A program made the translations under genes and the position numbers. Shown here one piece after another: positions 50,201-58,278 of a stretch of DNA of 58,278 nt. The notes under the pieces are model-generated. The model did no database searches. It was not told where the DNA came from and saw only the letters and a program-made list of their open reading frames with translations. How positions within the stretch are numbered: position 1 is the first letter of the stretch; the number at the start of each line of letters is the position of its first letter. Source of the stretch: Barthelona sp. PAP020 (Eukaryota; Metamonada: BaSk clade); assembly GCA_040182905.1 (NCBI GenBank), contig JARQWU010000034.1, forward strand, positions 1 through 58,278, read 5' to 3'.

Positions 50201-53200
50201 CCAGAAAGGTTGATATATCTTGGTATTTTGTCCCTTTACTGGATAGTCATATGCAGTAACGTACTTTCCACTTTCAGTGTGTGGTAAGACTTCAAAACGA
50301 CAAGAATTAATGTGTGCAAGATTGTATGAGAAAGTGACCTTCTCAACTCCAGAGTTGAAACCTCTTACAAAACCAGCAGGTTTTTGAACAGTAATTCCGT
50401 TAGTTGCAATATATTCAAGGGATGCTTCACAATAATAAGTCTTTTCAGCATCTAAATTCAATAAAGATTGACTAACATCAGTGGTACCAATGTTAATATC
50501 AATATAAGAGCTTAAATCAATAGCATACTTCATTTCAAATGTAGAGGATTCATAAGTAACAAAATAGAACACAAGTTCATCATTATCTATGGATAAATCT
50601 TCTAAATCAGTAGGTTTCAAATAGAGACCCGAATCAAGTCTATCACCAGATTTGTAACCAGTCTTTTCAGTTGAAATGTAGAAAAGAGGAACACTGGGAA
50701 GAAGGGATGAAGAATGACCGAAAATCTGACCAGATTCATCAATAACATTCTTGAACATTAAACGATAATGATGAACTTGATCCTTGTTTGTGAAAGGTAA
50801 AACATACTTATAAATGGTGTAAGCAGTCAAACTCTTGCTTTCAATAACATCTTCAGTGGCTAACTTAATTTGAGTAAGGGTTGAACTCAGTTTAAATTTG
50901 GTAGAAGGTGACAAAGTGAAGGTGATATTGACCAATTTCTCACATTCAATAGAAAACCAAATAATTTGATCATCCATACCAGTAACAGTATTTGTTTGAA
51001 TAATAGTACCGCCTTGAGCTTCAATATCCTGTTGAATAGAATTGTTTGTGAAAATAACAAACAAATTCTCTCCATTAGTTGGAAGTGTGGTTGGTAATAC
51101 ATAATACTTTTCAGTATCAGCATTAGAATAAGTTCCAACAGTTTCTTCCATATCAAATGGCTTAGCAACAATAGCATCAGGCTTTTTCAAATCAATTGTA
51201 CCTTCAGTTTCCTTTGTAGAACCCATAAGATAGAAAGTGACATCAAAAGCAACAGATTTCAAATCAACAGCGGAATATGTAAGAACAGCTTTGCTTGAAG
51301 CCATGAAGGTTCCAGTTTCAGCAAGATACATGTAATATCCGACATTAATATCATTCAAATTGGAAGGATAAACCATACTATTTGCACTGACATATTTTGC
51401 AAAAGGAACAGTAACTTTAATCATAGTGGGTTCAGCAGTTGCATACCCAGGAATCTTGATAGTTTGAGTTTCGGAAGTCAAAGTAACAGCAGTTTCAACA
51501 AAGAAAGAAATTTCAATTGAAGCGACCTTCTTTGAACTTAAATCAGCCTTTGAATAAACATACAAATATTCACCAATAGAATCAACAGATTGAATGGTAG
51601 CGTCTGTAGGCAATATTCCACTGGGAGTAAATTGCAAATCATCAACACTTAAACCACTGACACGCATGAAACCATTATTGGCAAAATATCCTTCAACATT
51701 GGAAGAAGTGATGCGACAATACTTGGCATTGTCAGGAACAACAATCTTGTAAAGATAAACACCTTCAGCTTTCCATTCAACCTTAGCATATCTGTTTTTG
51801 GAAGAAACAGGGAAAGTGTCAAGACTATCAATAGCACGGGTGATCCATTTAAACTTGTAATCAACATCCTTTGCAGGTTTACCTTCAATCTTGATTAACA
51901 TTCTGTTGGCAGAAGGTCTCATGATTGGCAAACGAGAAGAAGAATTACTGAATTTAACAGGCAAAGTTACACTGAGAGGATAAGTATCATTCATCAAAGT
52001 GTAGCTCAAAGTAACGATTGTGTCATCTTCACTGTCAGCATTAACAAATTCGAAGAAGATATTTTCGCTCTTTTGAGTAAATCTAACATCAACCAGATGA
52101 TATTCAACATCTTTCTTCAAAGAAATTGTTGCACCAGTTGTCTCCATGTCCGAAGCAGTAGTGATGTCAATAACTTGATGAGACTTATAATATTCACTCT
52201 TATGAACCATCAATTGACCTCTGTTAATCTTTTTGTTCTTATAATCATGGAAATCGATGCAATTGTATTTGGATCCACTGCATAATTCAGGATAGGCAAC
52301 CAAATAAAGAGTGGAGAAATCAGGTCTAACCCAACCACTGTTGGTTAAAGTTCCATAGAAAGGAGCTTTGTAATACTCTTCAACATGAATGGTGTTATCA
52401 TTATCATTTTCATTCTTCACAAATGAGAAATTAGCTCTGTACATTGAACTGGGAACAACATACTTGAAGACCTTGATAGGCTTGTCATCATTTGCAAAGT
52501 CGATGTCGGCAATCTTGGTATCTGATGAAACAGTAACACTAACCAAAGTGGCAACATACTTATCAATGGTAACAGTTAATTCACCTTCAATTTCACTAGG
52601 AATGTAGAATAAATAATAATAAGTGGCTTCCTCGATGTTGTAGAAGTTGTTAGTTTCAATATTATTGGAGAAAGATTCACCGCCAACTTGAGTGTATAGG
52701 TATTTACCATTAGAAGGCTGTAAGGTGAAGGTTTGGTAATACTTACTAACCTTAACATTTGCTTCACCCATATAAACAACGATTTGAGGAGCATCAGAAG
52801 TGTCAGACTTGAATGAAACATTGAAGAAACTGACAGCATCCAAATTATAATCCAATTTCACTTTCAAACCAAACATATCCTTGTTAACAGTATTAACTGA
52901 AATAGTTTGAGTTTCAGTGGTCTTTGAGGATAAATCAAAAGTGTAATCGAAAGAAGTAGTTGCAGGTTTTTTCTTAGCATAGATGGTGATCTTAGAAGAA
53001 GAAGTAGGATTAATAACAACATAAACAGCTTGACCGGGATAAACGATTGAATTTCCATCAATAACAGATAATTTCTTAATATCGTTGATCTTAGAAGCAG
53101 TAGGTAATAAAGCAAAACCTTCACTGTAGTAACTGACAGTAATTTCACTGGAGTTAATAATGTTAAATTCCAATAATTCAGAATCAGAGACACCTAAACA

Positions 53201-55882
53201 ATTATCATACTTGAAAACAGCAGGATGAGTTGTCTTAACAAATGTCTTAATGGGTTTAGTACTCTTGGAAGAAAGAGAAGTGAATACTTCAGGAGTTTTT
53301 CTTTCTAAAACGACAGTAGCTTTGTTCATAACATTATCACTTCCCTTGGAAACATAAAATTCAGCAAAATGACTGACACCAATAGCATGATTAACACACA
53401 TATAAGTAACAGCAGTTGTTAAAGATGTAGACTTATCAGCAATAGCCATAGGATTGACTTTAATAGCATCAGAATCCAAAATGTAATGAATCTTGAAACC
53501 ATTGTTTTGTAAGTTTTGGTCTAAATAAAAGGTGACATAAGTGATACTTTCATCACCAGCAAAATCGACAGTAAACTTAGTATAGGCATAACCATCAATA
53601 TTTTCAATGATATTTTGTCCATCCTTTAATTCAACCACTTGAGCATCAACAAATTCAACCTCCACTTCAAATTCATATTCTTGAGACTTGGTCAAAGATG
53701 TGAAATCAATATAGACACAATTGTCAGGTCTAGAATTATAAATAGATTCGAAAGATGCAGATGCAGAACTAGCTTCAGCAGAAGCCAAAATAAAACTGTC
53801 CCAAACAGATCCTTGGGTAAAGGAAGAAGTAATGGAAATAGTGCTGCTTTCAGGAGACAAAGACCTTAACGCTAATGGTAAATCTGAAGTGGTCTTGAGT
53901 GAACCAAAACCAATTTGCTTTTGAATAACTTTCACATGAAGATAATCTTTGAAATCAGCAGCTCCTTCAAGTTTAAGCATTCCATGAGTAGATTCAGCAG
54001 TAAAACTAATAGTTGCTTTGGAATTGTAACTCATGGCACCGATAATAGGTAATAAAGTGTGAGAAACAAACAAGCGAGTGTTAGGACTAGATCTGCTAAT
54101 CTGAACAACATAGTAATGGGTTCCAACAGGGAATTCTCCTTGAGTAACAAAAACAGAACCTAATTGAGAACCATAACCTAAACTAAAGAAGTTGGAATCA
54201 ACAATACTTTGAGTAAATGATCCGGTGTTTCCATCACCGACCAATTTGAAACTTTCCCAATCAGAATGTTCAGCAAAAATAGTTGAAACATCAAAAGAAA
54301 AAATGTAGAAATGTTGGTTGATATCAACAGCAACAGATTCTTCAATTGGCAAATCTTGAGGAACGACAACAACTCTTTCATAAGTGAAGGAAACAGCTTC
54401 AAAAACTCCATAATCAGGACCAACAATCTCAACATAATAAGTCTTGCCGGAAGTCATTTTGTTGTTTTCAACAATCAAAGTGAGAGATCCATCGCTGGTA
54501 CTCTTGGAAAAGTAATTACATTCTCTGTCTGTATTTCCTTCAGTCCTGGTGTAAGCATCAAGATCATCAAAAACAGAAATAGTAAAGCTGTTAGTGGATT
54601 CACCAACACGATCTTCAACATATAAATGATGAACCATAACACCTACTCCAGCAGGAGCAACAAAAGAGTAATAATTCTTCTTTAATCCTTTAAAAGTGTC
54701 AAATGTAACTCCTTCAGTATCAATGCTTGTGATAACTTGAGAAACTTTAATTGTTTCAACAAAAACATTAGAAGTAGTTGCTTTGTTGTTAATCATTAAA
54801 ACATAAATGGGAGATTCTTCAGTCAAACTATCAACAATAGCCTTAGTGATAGTAGTACTGTATAATCCAGTACCATCAACAGTTTCACTCATCTTGACAC
54901 CACCACATTTACTTTCAGTCTTGAAACCTTTAAAACCAGCAGCGAAATAATATAAATCAACGGAATCACCACCACCAAACACATCAATTCTGAAAGTTTC
55001 TGTAGCAGATGAAAGTGTAGAATACAAAGCATAAGGAATCTCAAAAAGAACTCTGGTTTCAGGATTTAAAACAACATTTTCAAGTTTTTCTTCTGAAATA
55101 ACCCTTTTGGTCCATTGTTTAGCAACATAGCGAAGACTTAATTCAACAGTTTCACTCTTGACAGTATCAGATACAATGTACAATGCGACCACAGTCTTAC
55201 TGGTATAAGACTCACAATTGGTTAATTGTAAACTCTTAATGTTTGCGTTGGTCTCAGTTGTATTTTTAACGGTCTCCCCACTCATTAAGATCCAATCAAA
55301 CTCAGTTGAGGTATCACGGATCATAGGAACAACATCAATAGAGGTAATACCAGTTTCTTCAGTAGATTTCATCTTTAATTCAAATTGAACATCAGTGAAT
55401 TCGAAGTTGGTCAAATCAAGGCCAATTTCAAATCTGTAAAACTTTCCTTTTGAGACTGTTTTAGTAACAAAAGTATCTGTAACTTCAGTAACAGCTTCAA
55501 AATTCACAGTTTCATAATAATAATCAAAAGTTGGCTTACAATCTTTAGAAGGACGATAAAAATAAATAATAGGGTAGAATCCAGCAATTCCATCATACAA
55601 CAAATGATATTTAGCACCAGAAGTTTGAGAGACTGTAGTCTTTCCAGTTAAATCTGTCCAACTTGGAATCTTAGAATTATCAGAAACAAATCCCATGTAA
55701 TATTCACCAGAACAAGATGAAGTAGCATTAATTGTAATGTTCAAATAGCAATCAGAACATTCAATCTTTGAACCAATCTTCTTCTGCAAATAATTATCAT
55801 CAGAAAATTCAATAACTTCCTTAGTAACACCAAATGCAATGGAAATAATCAATGCAAAAAGTATGAATTGCTTCAAATACAT
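47282..55882 (-). CDS. very large secreted type I membrane protein, unknown function (2866 aa)
   Basis: The start is ATG 55882; the frame continues to a GTG at 55891, which is unlikely. Signal peptide MYLKQFILFALIISIAFG, ectodomain of about 2790 residues, one TM helix near the end (MLWLYILVIILIIVAVGSIL) and a basic tail of about 40 residues ending RRRQANIV. The ectodomain is made of repeated beta-rich modules of about 110-150 residues, many with a Y-x-F/Y-x-V strand after a G/N turn (KFYRFEI, NYYSFVAP, HFYIFSF, YYYLFYIP, TYYCEASL), as also seen in the 1014-residue protein. Cysteines are few but include C-S-D-C near the N-terminus. No catalytic motif is seen. Probably a major surface or adhesin-like protein; family not recognised. 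The 142 bp after its stop separate it from SCAI. Confidence 0.8.
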   Translation of the reverse strand: MYLKQFILFALIISIAFGVTKEVIEFSDDNYLQKKIGSKIECSDCYLNITINATSSCSGEYYMGFVSDNSKIPSWTDLTGKTTVSQTSGAKYHLLYDGIAGFYPIIYFYRPSKDCKPTFDYYYETVNFEAVTEVTDTFVTKTVSKGKFYRFEIGLDLTNFEFTDVQFELKMKSTEETGITSIDVVPMIRDTSTEFDWILMSGETVKNTTETNANIKSLQLTNCESYTSKTVVALYIVSDTVKSETVELSLRYVAKQWTKRVISEEKLENVVLNPETRVLFEIPYALYSTLSSATETFRIDVFGGGDSVDLYYFAAGFKGFKTESKCGGVKMSETVDGTGLYSTTITKAIVDSLTEESPIYVLMINNKATTSNVFVETIKVSQVITSIDTEGVTFDTFKGLKKNYYSFVAPAGVGVMVHHLYVEDRVGESTNSFTISVFDDLDAYTRTEGNTDRECNYFSKSTSDGSLTLIVENNKMTSGKTYYVEIVGPDYGVFEAVSFTYERVVVVPQDLPIEESVAVDINQHFYIFSFDVSTIFAEHSDWESFKLVGDGNTGSFTQSIVDSNFFSLGYGSQLGSVFVTQGEFPVGTHYYVVQISRSSPNTRLFVSHTLLPIIGAMSYNSKATISFTAESTHGMLKLEGAADFKDYLHVKVIQKQIGFGSLKTTSDLPLALRSLSPESSTISITSSFTQGSVWDSFILASAEASSASASFESIYNSRPDNCVYIDFTSLTKSQEYEFEVEVEFVDAQVVELKDGQNIIENIDGYAYTKFTVDFAGDESITYVTFYLDQNLQNNGFKIHYILDSDAIKVNPMAIADKSTSLTTAVTYMCVNHAIGVSHFAEFYVSKGSDNVMNKATVVLERKTPEVFTSLSSKSTKPIKTFVKTTHPAVFKYDNCLGVSDSELLEFNIINSSEITVSYYSEGFALLPTASKINDIKKLSVIDGNSIVYPGQAVYVVINPTSSSKITIYAKKKPATTSFDYTFDLSSKTTETQTISVNTVNKDMFGLKVKLDYNLDAVSFFNVSFKSDTSDAPQIVVYMGEANVKVSKYYQTFTLQPSNGKYLYTQVGGESFSNNIETNNFYNIEEATYYYLFYIPSEIEGELTVTIDKYVATLVSVTVSSDTKIADIDFANDDKPIKVFKYVVPSSMYRANFSFVKNENDNDNTIHVEEYYKAPFYGTLTNSGWVRPDFSTLYLVAYPELCSGSKYNCIDFHDYKNKKINRGQLMVHKSEYYKSHQVIDITTASDMETTGATISLKKDVEYHLVDVRFTQKSENIFFEFVNADSEDDTIVTLSYTLMNDTYPLSVTLPVKFSNSSSRLPIMRPSANRMLIKIEGKPAKDVDYKFKWITRAIDSLDTFPVSSKNRYAKVEWKAEGVYLYKIVVPDNAKYCRITSSNVEGYFANNGFMRVSGLSVDDLQFTPSGILPTDATIQSVDSIGEYLYVYSKADLSSKKVASIEISFFVETAVTLTSETQTIKIPGYATAEPTMIKVTVPFAKYVSANSMVYPSNLNDINVGYYMYLAETGTFMASSKAVLTYSAVDLKSVAFDVTFYLMGSTKETEGTIDLKKPDAIVAKPFDMEETVGTYSNADTEKYYVLPTTLPTNGENLFVIFTNNSIQQDIEAQGGTIIQTNTVTGMDDQIIWFSIECEKLVNITFTLSPSTKFKLSSTLTQIKLATEDVIESKSLTAYTIYKYVLPFTNKDQVHHYRLMFKNVIDESGQIFGHSSSLLPSVPLFYISTEKTGYKSGDRLDSGLYLKPTDLEDLSIDNDELVFYFVTYESSTFEMKYAIDLSSYIDINIGTTDVSQSLLNLDAEKTYYCEASLEYIATNGITVQKPAGFVRGFNSGVEKVTFSYNLAHINSCRFEVLPHTESGKYVTAYDYPVKGQNTKIYQPFWTPVSLARENPTAVVGLSVPFEYRVTCNVNGEYKPFYESNCEYKSFGFKYKMNRVHDQRVLSLTSGQKLCYQGFISCATEQTVNYLDREMYFHVENSVSSTSITLEMMYPSEKNIFVDATSGSFKIATKKGITTNIYVNELLTDDVQTNYGQHMIMKINAIGYTNLKSLDRDDYLKYAAYKKTQITTISFTTADKEGSITSTTGDIYLNTEFIHHVVVGKEYPIMFSSNNADFEYEIEFVVLPHLKDMDIIETSSCYTLNPGDYFVLRTPYKEISVLQMMTGDITDFDYYTLSDPSNIEVVNIYADFNMIKGYAKAYLLYFKHLPYPTGFTEKMCLTNTDHVVSKLYERASSAVEYDFGELSTYYENYKYFGQSYYPLFTVPSVTKNEINFLKFTLPDSFDLDKDFIYIDDGSFAKDRTTIIFYEGQTLSQGFSVSSVGFTFKPMKKVFTYCIVHGDYSSVPYVKMVMVKGTSAIPRFDGETNEVTISTIGNVIEHVGMFIDGETVNSGVFTYESYGKQEMYHSFFNIESHKNGLIFLQGLSLIQEIDFGEYDKYMFLPLLTDKTITHTLKIKLNLLDDMEVLKFESEIAYLGQTLEKGKFYSFPFKSSILFYNISTEAEVYMYNYAEKTGYFTLASFDKSASKMATTDDYELYLIFYSPDKDTTLDYYQSELPSMKSEYVIEEGTQTCFSMDSQNFYLKLENLKNVKYLSFDPYRRYDSKYENAVAIEKLYEFNLTSNLPQYIDMADLLKGETRYSGKKFCLFYDAPATGEVAKISRVDRRYTDVGGICQGIQVLSADKTTDALILKSAEKKYVELLAAAFSKSSSWITSQDGVDSIVVKGLEPSAECQNALKSLACREFTVVGNDEFIPVDDIIEKCGWEDVDTKNNIDGFNTVPVEIVEPVMFKASVAETKNMLWLYILVIILIIVAVGSILRTCVFKKKDTETASTNVPSSSMTANPLANQRRRQANIV

Positions 55883-56481
55883 TGATGCCACAAAAAAAAA
55901 AAATAATAATAAAAGGCACCTTGCAAAAAAAAAATCTTCCTCTCCTTTGTTCTTGCTTTCTTTTGATTTTCAAAACCAAATATTTCTTCACAATTGAAAA
56001 AGAAATAATCAATTTTGTTTATATTTTGAAAAAGAAAAAAAATTATTCGACAATCTTTCATTATTGTTATTATTCTTGTTATCGGGGTAAGAATAAATTC
56101 CTGCTTTGTTTCGTGCTGTTATAATCAATAAAAAGTCTGCTAAACGGAAAAAGATTTCCTCCGCAGTCAAGCTTTTTGGATTATCTTCAGAATCGCACAT
56201 AATTTTCTTTAATCTGTAGTTTTTACAAAATAATAAGCAAGACATCAACTAAAATAGAATTTAATGTGAATAAAAAAGAAAAAAAAACATATATTTTATA
56301 TTTTTTCATGAAAATTACAGATAAACAATTCAAAAAGAATATTAGCAAACAAAAGAACAATTGAAACCAAAAAATTAAGTAAATTATCAAATATAACCAC
56401 ACTTAGCAAAAACAAAAAAATTTCCTTCATGTCTGAAATTTCCAAAAGTTTCGAAAATTTCAAATATTTTAAATGTTTTGA
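55883..56481. other. intergenic region with one doubtful small ORF
   Basis: These 599 bp lie between the 2866-aa gene's start and the end of the BORCS5-like gene, both minus strand. Both flanks are long A/T tracts, but 56100-56200 is visibly less AT-rich, coinciding with a small ORF listed separately. No RNA gene was recognised. Confidence 0.4.
56009..56200 (-). CDS. possible small protein (63 codons), hypothetical
   Basis: From ATG 56200 the frame encodes MCDSEDNPKSLTAEEIFFRL and so on, ending in an Asn/Phe-rich tail. The first 40 codons look like coding sequence (mixed composition, one amphipathic helix EEIFFRLADFLLIITA), whereas the last 20 resemble translated spacer. It may be the first exon of a short gene whose 3' end was not identified, or chance. 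No family is recognised and no signal peptide is evident. Confidence 0.25.
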   Translation of the reverse strand: MCDSEDNPKSLTAEEIFFRLADFLLIITARNKAGIYSYPDNKNNNNNERLSNNFFSFSKYKQN

Positions 56482-57513
56482 CTATTTTGCATCATTTTCG
56501 GTTGTTATTTCTGCAACAAAATCAATTTCATGAGCCTCATCAACTTCAAAAGATGTATCAAGCTCATCCTCAGATGCAAGCAAAACAACATGAGTTTCAG
56601 TATCACTAATACCTTTTTCCTTGCTTTCATCTTCATAAAAAATTGATTCTGATTCCTCCACATAGTCTGAATCCTCCACATTGTCAAAAAACTCATCTAA
56701 ATCAACACTCAGGGTTGAACCAGACAATTCTTGATCTAAGCTATGATTAGATTCCTGCTCTGTATTATTTGTACTTCGACATGATTCAACTCCCGCTTCT
56801 GTTGTTTCATTACTTTTATTTTGTTCCATTTTTTCTAGTTCAGATTGTTCATTCTCTTCTTTCTTTATATCAACAAAAGATGAAGTTTCAGTTTTGACAA
56901 TCTCACTGACATTCACTTCAATGGAATCATCAACCTCAAAGAAATTAGAACAAAATTCAACTGGTGATTTAATATCAACCCCAACTCTGTGCAAATGTTT
57001 GAAAATATTTCCAACATTTTGAACAATTTTTGAAATATTGATGTTCAAATCATTAACTCGACTTGCACATTTTGTTAATTGAGTTGAAACTGTATTTAAT
57101 TGCTTTACATAATCTTTTCTATCTTGAATAATACGATATTTTTGTCTAATAAATTGATTATTCAAAAAATCTATTCTTTCCAAGATATTATTTTGAGTCT
57201 CAATTTGTTGTTCCATTATAGAAGATAAAATAACCTGCTTCAATTCCAAATATTCAGTCAATTTTTGAACATCAACATTATATGAAGGATTCAACTCTTT
57301 AAATGTTTCCAAATCAATAGAACCATCATTACTTATTAAATCATCAGCTATTAACGGATGTGGAATGGACAATTCAGATAATTTTGAAAATATTCCTTCA
57401 ATACTGTTGTTATCAATTTTCTTTTCATGCTTATGCAAAGTTTGAACAGTTTCTACACTTCCTACATAAAGATCTTTTGATGTTTTTTGATCATTGGAAA
57501 CTTGTGGTCCCAT
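56482..57513 (-). CDS. BORCS5/myrlysin-like coiled-coil protein
   Basis: The start is ATG 57513 (343 residues); the frame runs only two codons further to a TTG. Residues about 45-175 resemble BORCS5: a proline-containing segment with PLI (IPHPLIADDLIS, compare IPTFQPLLKGLLS), then a long coiled coil with the order KLTEYLELKQ, IETQNNILERIDFL, RIIQDRKDYVKQLNTVSTQL and ISKIVQNVGNIFKHL, paralleling the human RYQDHL, ALVKRIKEM, QERQKRYAKYAEQIQ and IQMGIDQTVPLLDRL. BORCS5 anchors the BORC complex to lysosomes through an N-myristoylated Gly2 and recruits ARL8 for lysosome movement. Here the protein begins MGPQVSN, with Gly2 but an unfavourable Pro3. A 150-residue acidic, Ser/Glu-rich tail has no human counterpart. 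Another coiled-coil family cannot be excluded. Confidence 0.5.
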   Translation of the reverse strand: MGPQVSNDQKTSKDLYVGSVETVQTLHKHEKKIDNNSIEGIFSKLSELSIPHPLIADDLISNDGSIDLETFKELNPSYNVDVQKLTEYLELKQVILSSIMEQQIETQNNILERIDFLNNQFIRQKYRIIQDRKDYVKQLNTVSTQLTKCASRVNDLNINISKIVQNVGNIFKHLHRVGVDIKSPVEFCSNFFEVDDSIEVNVSEIVKTETSSFVDIKKEENEQSELEKMEQNKSNETTEAGVESCRSTNNTEQESNHSLDQELSGSTLSVDLDEFFDNVEDSDYVEESESIFYEDESKEKGISDTETHVVLLASEDELDTSFEVDEAHEIDFVAEITTENDAK

Positions 57514-57561
57514 AATCAAAAAACTTAAAACAAGGATTTTTTTTTACAAACATTCATCTTG
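57514..57561. promoter_or_regulatory. 48-bp divergent promoter between BORCS5-like and DIM1 genes
   Basis: Start codons of two divergent genes lie 48 bp apart. The interval has an A-rich block on the side of the minus-strand gene and a run of nine to ten T, followed by ACAAACATTCATCTTG, before the DIM1 ATG. Both start points are well supported, the DIM1 one by homology across a splice junction. Confidence 0.5.
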
Positions 57562-58035
57562 ATGACTGAAATACTTCAACACTTAAAAAAGTATTGAAGA
57601 TAACTACATTTTTCAAATACACTAACTTTAATTAGTGCATGGGAGGTTGATCAAGCTATTCTTAGGGAGGAAGAACATGTTGTTTTAATAAGATTTGGTT
57701 ATGATTGGGAACCTAGTTGTATTGAAATGGATGCTATTTTACAAAAAATTTCATTAGAAGTATCAAATATGTGTAAAATATATTTAGTTGATATAAGAGA
57801 AGTACCTGACTTTAATTTAATGTATGATTTGATAGATCCTTTTTCTTTAATGTTTTTTTACAGAAATAAACACATTATGGTTGATGTTGGTACTGGAGAT
57901 AACAATAGAATCAATTTCAAAATTAGCGAACCAGAAGATTTGATTGATATTATTGAAACTGTGTACATAGGTGCTCGCAAATCCAAGGGTTTGGTTTTGG
58001 CTCCAAAAAGTTTTTCTGCCACGTCAAAATTCTGA
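57562..58035 (+). CDS. TXNL4A: DIM1/TXNL4A, U5 snRNP 15-kDa protein (two exons)
   Basis: Exon 1 is 57562-57590, exon 2 is 57636-58035; a 45-nt intron lies between. Spliced, they give 142 residues, exactly the length of the human protein. The order of conserved blocks is complete: MTEILQHLKNAWEVDQAIL (compare MSYMLPHLHNGWQVDQAIL), VVLIRFGYDWEPSC, IYLVDIREVPDFN, MFFYRNKHIMVDVGTG, DIIETVYIGARK and GLVLAPKSFS. This thioredoxin-fold protein is a subunit of the U5 and tri-snRNP and is needed for pre-mRNA splicing in the nucleus. Without splicing, the first in-frame ATG would be 57727 and a third of the fold would be lost, so the two-exon model is preferred. Its presence fits a genome that keeps spliceosomal introns although they are rare here. 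Confidence 0.95.
57591..57635 (+). other. spliceosomal intron in DIM1, 45 nt
   Basis: Begins GTATTG, ends TTAATTAG, with CACTAAC 10-16 nt before the 3' end as a near-consensus branch site. Removing it joins AA to T to make an Asn codon and restores the DIM1 frame. It contains an in-frame stop (TGA), so it must be removed. It is the only intron supported in this window. Confidence 0.9.
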
Positions 58036-58278
58036 TTTTTGTTCTCCATAATGAATCAAGGAATACTGGTCGGCATTTTACAAAGAGTTTTCCAACTTTA
58101 CAATTAATATGTCTAGTTGTAAGGATGTTAATAAAGACATTAAAATATGGTTTGTTTTTTTTCAAGAAACGTCTTTTTTCGAGGGAAACAATTATTTTTT
58201 TCATTTATTTTTAATCTAAGATTTAAATAGACAGAAAAATTGGGAACAAAAAAAAAAAAAAATAAAAAAACAGACAAA
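58036..58278. other. intergenic tail of the window
   Basis: The sequence downstream of DIM1 is AT-rich with T runs and a terminal A-rich tract (from about 58247). No supported gene or RNA is visible before the window ends. Confidence 0.4.

Overview
The window is AT-rich nuclear DNA of a unicellular eukaryote with a very compact, intron-poor genome and the standard genetic code (TAA, TAG and TGA all end genes here). The eukaryotic assignment rests on an RNA polymerase I/III subunit, a STRIPAK subunit, the meiotic protein HOP2, SCAI and the spliceosomal protein DIM1/TXNL4A. Only one intron is convincing: 45 nt, in the DIM1 gene. Genes lie on both strands, often 40-200 bp apart. The lineage cannot be fixed from this window; an amoeboid or flagellate protist is the most I would say.

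Layout. 2-5033: C-terminal end of an RPAC1/AC40 subunit (+), a STRIP1/Far11 homologue (+), a small secreted cathepsin-propeptide-like (I29) protein (+), a low-complexity unknown (-), and a tandem cyclic-nucleotide-binding-fold protein (+). 5806-35275: one giant minus-strand gene, split by a single frame change near 25.3 kb into frames of 3327 and 6524 codons. Rejoined, it would encode roughly 9,820 residues: a signal peptide, thousands of residues of beta-helix-like, sequon-rich repeats, Chlamydia-Pmp-like repeats, a cysteine-rich module, about eight or nine membrane segments and a short tail. 35577-39478: a large helical unknown and HOP2 carrying an N-terminal C2H2 zinc finger (both -). 39517-42561: a 1014-residue secreted type I membrane protein (+). 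42562-43915: a gene-free stretch holding two diverged inverted copies of a dispersed repeat, with a third copy at about 5.5 kb. 43916-47139: a nitrilase/apolipoprotein N-acyltransferase-like membrane protein (-) and SCAI (+). 47282-55882: a 2866-residue type I surface protein (-). 56482-58035: a BORCS5/myrlysin-like protein (-) divergent from DIM1/TXNL4A (+).

Two themes stand out. One is cell-surface investment: three large signal-peptide/TM proteins (about 9.8k, 2.9k and 1.0k residues) take up about 70% of the window. The other is conserved eukaryotic housekeeping and signalling genes (Pol I/III, spliceosome, STRIPAK, BORC, SCAI, meiosis) packed between them without operon-like functional grouping. 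Several minus-strand or long ORFs open at TTG or GTG; I moved those starts to the first ATG (CNB protein, Lnt-like, 2866-aa protein, BORCS5-like).
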